DNA from: Chitinophagaceae bacterium | GTDB taxonomy: Bacteria > Bacteroidota > Bacteroidia > Chitinophagales > Chitinophagaceae | Length of the DNA: 64,000 bases | Direction: 5' to 3' | NCBI GenBank assembly: GCA_025934485.1 | Contig: JAICXX010000006.1 | Coordinates: forward strand, 1-64,000 | Shown: one piece after another, positions 60,918 through 64,000 of the stretch | How the letters are laid out: every line of letters begins with the position of its first letter | How positions within the stretch are numbered: position 1 is the first letter of the stretch | Program-made: the position numbers and the translations under genes | The notes under the pieces: model-generated | The model's input: the letters and a program-made list of their open reading frames with translations, nothing else | Databases searched by the model: none | What the model was told of the DNA's origin: nothing

Positions 60918-61861
60918 CAGCGCCGGACACGCTCCGGTTTGAAAGGACCCTGCCGGGTCCCATCGAAAAGGTCTGGGCCTATCTAACGGAATCGGACAAA
61001 CGCGGCCTCTGGCTGGCCCGGGGGGACATGGAGCTGGTCGAGGGAGGCAAGGTGACGCTGCAATTCTTTCACCAGGAGCTTAGTCCGGTTCTGGGTCCGG
61101 TCCCGGAGAAATTCAAGGACATGGATCAGGGACATTCGTTCACCGGGAAGATCCTGCGGATCAATTCCCCGTATCTGCTGGCCTTTACCTGGGAAGGCGG
61201 ATCGGAGGTCAGCTTCGAGCTGGAGCCGGAACAGGCGGGTACCGTGCGGCTCACGGTCACGCACCGGAAATTGACGCCGGAGCAGTACAGCACGGCGCCG
61301 GGATGGCATACGCACCTGGATATCCTCGATACACGGCTGCAGGGCAAGACGGCGGATAACTTCTGGAAACTTTTTTTGCAATTGGAAGCGGCCTATCAAA
61401 AACGGCTGGCGCCGGCGGCAGAAACGGGGATGCTTATACGCCGGCCAGTGGCCGAGGTATTCGAAGCCTTTATAGACCCGGCGATCACGACGAAATTCTG
61501 GTTCACGAAAAGCACGGGAAAGCTGGAGAAAGGCAAGACCGTCGAATGGACCTGGGAGATGTACAACCATACATCCATAGTGCAGGTGCTGGACATCGTC
61601 CCCAATAAAACCATCCAGATCCTGTGGGGGGCCGCGGAGAAGGAAAGGAACCGGGTCGAATGGACCTTCAGGTCCATGGGGGAAGGGATGACCTTTGTGG
61701 ATATCGTGATGAATGGTTTTCACGGCGATCAGCAGGATATCCTGGAAAAGGTCAGCGGATCGGCAAGCGGGTTCTGCTGGGTGCTGGCGGGCCTCAAGGC
61801 GTTGCTTGAATTCAACGTCCGGCTGAACCTCGTCGGCGACCGGTTTCCGCAAGGGAAATGA
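60896..61861 (+). CDS. Tandem SRPBCC (AHSA1-like) protein
   Basis: A 321-residue protein composed of two START/SRPBCC domains. Domain 1 (about 10-160) starts RFERTLPGPIEKVWAYLTES and has GHSFTGKILRINSPYLLAFTW. Domain 2 (about 170-315) starts IRRPVAEVFEAFIDPAITTKFWFT and has IQILWGAAEKERNRVEWTF. Most family members have only one domain of about 140-160 residues. AHSA1-like proteins bind hydrophobic ligands or activate Hsp90 homologs; here the ArsR partner suggests a ligand-responsive pair. Ligand unknown. Confidence 0.88.
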   Translation: MEKYGILTAPDTLRFERTLPGPIEKVWAYLTESDKRGLWLARGDMELVEGGKVTLQFFHQELSPVLGPVPEKFKDMDQGHSFTGKILRINSPYLLAFTWEGGSEVSFELEPEQAGTVRLTVTHRKLTPEQYSTAPGWHTHLDILDTRLQGKTADNFWKLFLQLEAAYQKRLAPAAETGMLIRRPVAEVFEAFIDPAITTKFWFTKSTGKLEKGKTVEWTWEMYNHTSIVQVLDIVPNKTIQILWGAAEKERNRVEWTFRSMGEGMTFVDIVMNGFHGDQQDILEKVSGSASGFCWVLAGLKALLEFNVRLNLVGDRFPQGK

Positions 61862-61918
61862 CGCGTGCAGGAGGCAATTTCGAGGGCATTTAGACGTTAT
61901 TTCTCAAATCTCCACCCC

Positions 61919-63211
61919 ATGAAAAAGGCCCTCAGCGCTGTCACCGTTCTGGCCCTCTTTGTATCCTCCTGTATCCGAACCTATATTCCCATACCACCGC
62001 CGCCGCATACGGGCACCACAACTCCCGATAGTGCATTGAGCATCACCGGTCTGAGTGCGACCACCGGCGCAGGCGGTTCGAACATCACCATCTATGGCAC
62101 GGGTTTCTCCACGACGCTCGCGGGCGATGAGGTGACCATCAATGGAAAAACGGCTACGGTCGTATCGGCCGCGGCGGATAGCCTGGTCATCACCATCCCG
62201 GTAAAAGCAGGCACGGGTATCGTAGCCGTCACCGTGGGCAGCACGACGACAACGGGGCCGGTGTTGACCTATAAGGCCGTCTGGGTCGTCAGCACGTTTG
62301 CAGGCAGCACCAAAGGGACGGCGGACGGTACCGGTACCGGCGCGCAGTTCTTTGAGCCCATAGGCATCTGCAACGATGCCACCGGCAATCTCTATATTAC
62401 CGATGCCGGCAACAACGAGCTAAGAAAGATCACCACCGCGGGTGTGGTCAGCACGCTGGCCACCAATGCATCCGGCTGGGGGATCTGTATCAATAAACAG
62501 GGAACGATTTATTTCTGCGATGCCTGGGACAATTGCATCCGGCAATATACCACGGCCGGTGGCGTCACCACCATCGCCGGCGGCGCCCAGGGTTATTATG
62601 GCGGTCCGGTTTCTCAAGCTCAGTTCAATTTTCCGGCAGGGATCTGTACGGATAGCACGGGTGTGCTTTATGTCACGGATGCAGGCAATAGCGTCATCCG
62701 GGATATTTACGCAGGTGCGGTGGGCAATATCGCCGGCAACCCATGCAACAGCGGCTATACGGATGGGATCGGCACGCAGGCGATGTTCAGCGATCCTTAT
62801 GGTCTGTGCACGGATGGTCAGGGAACACTTTATATCGCCGACACCTATAGCCAGCGGATCTGCAAGCTCGTAGCGCAATACAGCCAGGTTACGACGATCG
62901 CGGGGAGTCATTTGCGCGAGGGCACAAAGGACGGTGCGGGAACTGTCGCCAGCTTTTTTCAGCCCGGCGCCGTTTGTGTAGACGTCAATGGCAACCTGTA
63001 TGTCGCCGATACCCAAAATCACCTGATCCGGATGATCACGCCCGATGGAACCGTGAGCACGATCGCAGGCACGGGTAACCCCGGTGATGCGGATGGGATC
63101 GGCACGGCCGCCAGTTTCAACCAACCCTTTGGTATTTGCATCAATTCGCAAGGTGTGCTCTTTGTCGCAGACTCCTGGAACAACAAGATCCGGCAGCTCA
63201 TTGCACAATAG
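61919..63211 (+). CDS. IPT/TIG-NHL repeat lipoprotein
   Basis: A 430-residue exported lipoprotein. The start at 61919 gives a signal ending in a lipobox (VLALFVSSC, Cys about residue 19), then a Pro/Thr linker. An IPT/TIG domain (about 40-120, ITGLSATTGAGGSNITIYGTGF) is followed by a beta-propeller of NHL repeats, each with a phrase such as GICTDSTGVLYVTDAGNSVIR, VCVDVNGNLYVADTQNHLIR and GICINSQGVLFVADSWNNKIR. About six repeats are seen, enough for a six-blade propeller. Such surface proteins bind carbohydrates or proteins; some have enzyme roles. Function not clear. Confidence 0.88.
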   Translation: MKKALSAVTVLALFVSSCIRTYIPIPPPPHTGTTTPDSALSITGLSATTGAGGSNITIYGTGFSTTLAGDEVTINGKTATVVSAAADSLVITIPVKAGTGIVAVTVGSTTTTGPVLTYKAVWVVSTFAGSTKGTADGTGTGAQFFEPIGICNDATGNLYITDAGNNELRKITTAGVVSTLATNASGWGICINKQGTIYFCDAWDNCIRQYTTAGGVTTIAGGAQGYYGGPVSQAQFNFPAGICTDSTGVLYVTDAGNSVIRDIYAGAVGNIAGNPCNSGYTDGIGTQAMFSDPYGLCTDGQGTLYIADTYSQRICKLVAQYSQVTTIAGSHLREGTKDGAGTVASFFQPGAVCVDVNGNLYVADTQNHLIRMITPDGTVSTIAGTGNPGDADGIGTAASFNQPFGICINSQGVLFVADSWNNKIRQLIAQ

Positions 63212-63252
63212 AAACGGCGTTTCGAGCCGGCCGTCGCCCTGCTCGCCGCCGG

Positions 63253-63693
63253 CTATACCGGCATCCCGACATGCTCCGTGAGATAGCTCTTCAGGCTGTT
63301 CCCGATGTGATCGTTCCAGCCGGCCTGGCAATCCTCGAAACATTCAACCTGTGGCACCAGTCCGTGGTGGGTCATATCGATCCGGACGCCATCACCGGCG
63401 GGCGTGATCTCCCATACGACGCTGGTGCCGGTCCATTCCGTTTTATTGTCGATCCAATGAAGGTTGCAATCGGTGACGAGCCAAACAACCCGCTGGTTCG
63501 GGATGAGTTCGGTGATCTCGAACGTGACATAGGTCTTGTCCTTACCGAAACGCACGGTGAAGACGTCGCGAAGGCTTTCGGAATAGCCCTCGACATGTTT
63601 GGCCCACCAGCCCGAGACCTGGCCGATGGCATCGAACGCGGCTTCCGCGCTCGCCGGGGTTGTAATGTGGCATTGATAATCCTGATTGTTCAT
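63253..63693 (-). CDS. SRPBCC (AHSA1-like) protein
   Basis: A 146-residue single-domain START-fold protein: CHITTPASAEAAFDAIGQVSGWWAKHVEG, YVTFEITELIPNQRVVWLVTD, TSVVWEITPAGDGVRIDMTHHGLVP and DCQAGWNDHIGNSLKSYL. It is a separate family branch from the two-domain protein at 60896. It starts 11 bases after the stop of another SRPBCC gene on the same strand, so the two are probably co-transcribed. It converges with the NHL lipoprotein gene. Confidence 0.88.
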   Translation of the reverse strand: MNNQDYQCHITTPASAEAAFDAIGQVSGWWAKHVEGYSESLRDVFTVRFGKDKTYVTFEITELIPNQRVVWLVTDCNLHWIDNKTEWTGTSVVWEITPAGDGVRIDMTHHGLVPQVECFEDCQAGWNDHIGNSLKSYLTEHVGMPV

Positions 63694-63704
63694 GATCGTT
63701 GTTT

Positions 63705-64000
63705 TTATTGTGTGATAACACTCTTAAGTGCAGCGTTCTTGTTCCGCAGATCCAATCCACCCTCGAGCACCGATTTGAGGTTGGTGAGATAAAAGATCCA
63801 GCCCTTTGTATCGCCGATAAAATGCTTCCGGATGGTCTCTTCGTCCGTGGGTAAATGGCTTTCGATCAATTGGATGATCGTTTCGTCCTGCTCCTGGTAG
63901 ATGGAGATCGTTACCGGGCAGCCTTTGGAGAAGGAAAAGCTGAACAGGTCCCTGCCATTGGCCTTTAAGACCTTTCCCGAGCAAATGATCACCTCCGGGT
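63705..64000 (-). CDS. SRPBCC (AHSA1-like) protein, C-terminal part
   Basis: The frame is open to the last base of the window, so the N-terminus is outside. The visible 97 residues include FSFSKGCPVTISIYQEQDETI, IQLIESHLPTDEETI and HFIGDTKGWIFYLTNLKSVLEGG, the last two being the typical closing helix of AHSA1-like proteins. With its neighbour downstream it makes a pair of SRPBCC genes. The real start cannot be seen. Confidence 0.8.
   Translation of the reverse strand, partial: PEVIICSGKVLKANGRDLFSFSFSKGCPVTISIYQEQDETIIQLIESHLPTDEETIRKHFIGDTKGWIFYLTNLKSVLEGGLDLRNKNAALKSVITQ

Noticed and set aside
1..64000. CRISPR arrays, tRNA or rRNA genes, transposases, phage genes
   Set aside because: No regular direct repeats with spacers, no tRNA-like cloverleaf with conserved TTC/CCA arms and no transposase or integrase motif were noticed on reading. 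A covariance-model search would be needed to exclude small RNAs.

Overview
This 64 kb window looks like chromosomal DNA of a GC-rich member of the Bacteroidota, most likely Chitinophagaceae. The signs are an UpxY-type NusG paralog inside a capsule/exopolysaccharide operon, many lipoproteins with short lipoboxes, promoters of the Bacteroidota type (TTTG, about 20 bases, TAnnTTTG) with no clear Shine-Dalgarno sites, and families common in this phylum (GH92, GH30, GH127, DUF5723, DUF2809, AsmA, HAE1-type RND pumps). The genus is inference. I saw no rRNA, tRNA, insertion sequence, phage gene or CRISPR array.

Layout. 1-1056: the 3' end of a GtaA-like glutaminase/six-hairpin protein. 1082-20419, all on the minus strand: one exopolysaccharide (EPS) locus. 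In order of transcription it holds a Wza-like export lipoprotein, a Wzc-like chain-length regulator with ATPase domain, an UpxY antiterminator, GDP-mannose 4,6-dehydratase, a Wzx-type flippase fused to a glycosyltransferase, six more glycosyltransferases (GT4-like, GT2, GT26/WecG), a methyltransferase, a hexapeptide acyltransferase, a Wzy-like polymerase, a polysaccharide deacetylase and a terminal WcaJ-like initiating sugar-phosphate transferase. Most junctions overlap by 1 to 50 bases. A secreted parallel beta-helix protein (20696-21961) lies just upstream on the same strand.

22111-34988 is a carbohydrate-degradation neighbourhood without SusC/SusD: GH92, two adjacent GH30 enzymes, a DUF885 peptidase-like protein and GH127. 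It is interleaved with a 39-residue membrane protein, three tandem paralogous lipoproteins and a tRNA-dihydrouridine synthase. 35154-46583 holds a ProC-like reductase, a four-gene RND efflux operon (TolC, adaptor and two full-length AcrB-type pumps), a PaaI-like thioesterase and a PfkB kinase. 46976-51700 holds a DUF2809/MpaB-like pair, a Gfo/Idh/MocA oxidoreductase, a DUF5723 outer-membrane protein, YceI and a damaged TonB-like lipoprotein gene.

51728-64000 is rich in small regulators: an SDR, two AraC regulators, a PadR regulator with a membrane partner, AsmA, a small outer-membrane protein, an MFS exporter, an ArsR/SRPBCC module with a clear double operator, an IPT/NHL lipoprotein and two further SRPBCC proteins, the last cut by the window end.

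The most noteworthy observations are the flippase-glycosyltransferase fusion, the back-to-back full-length RND pumps, the 15-bp element shared by the AraC and MFS genes, the ArsR double operator, the TonB-domain relic, mutually exclusive hairpins in the beta-helix gene leader, and a structured 392-base gap at 46584-46975. I did not find a clearly new multi-gene system; the EPS locus is the main accessory region.
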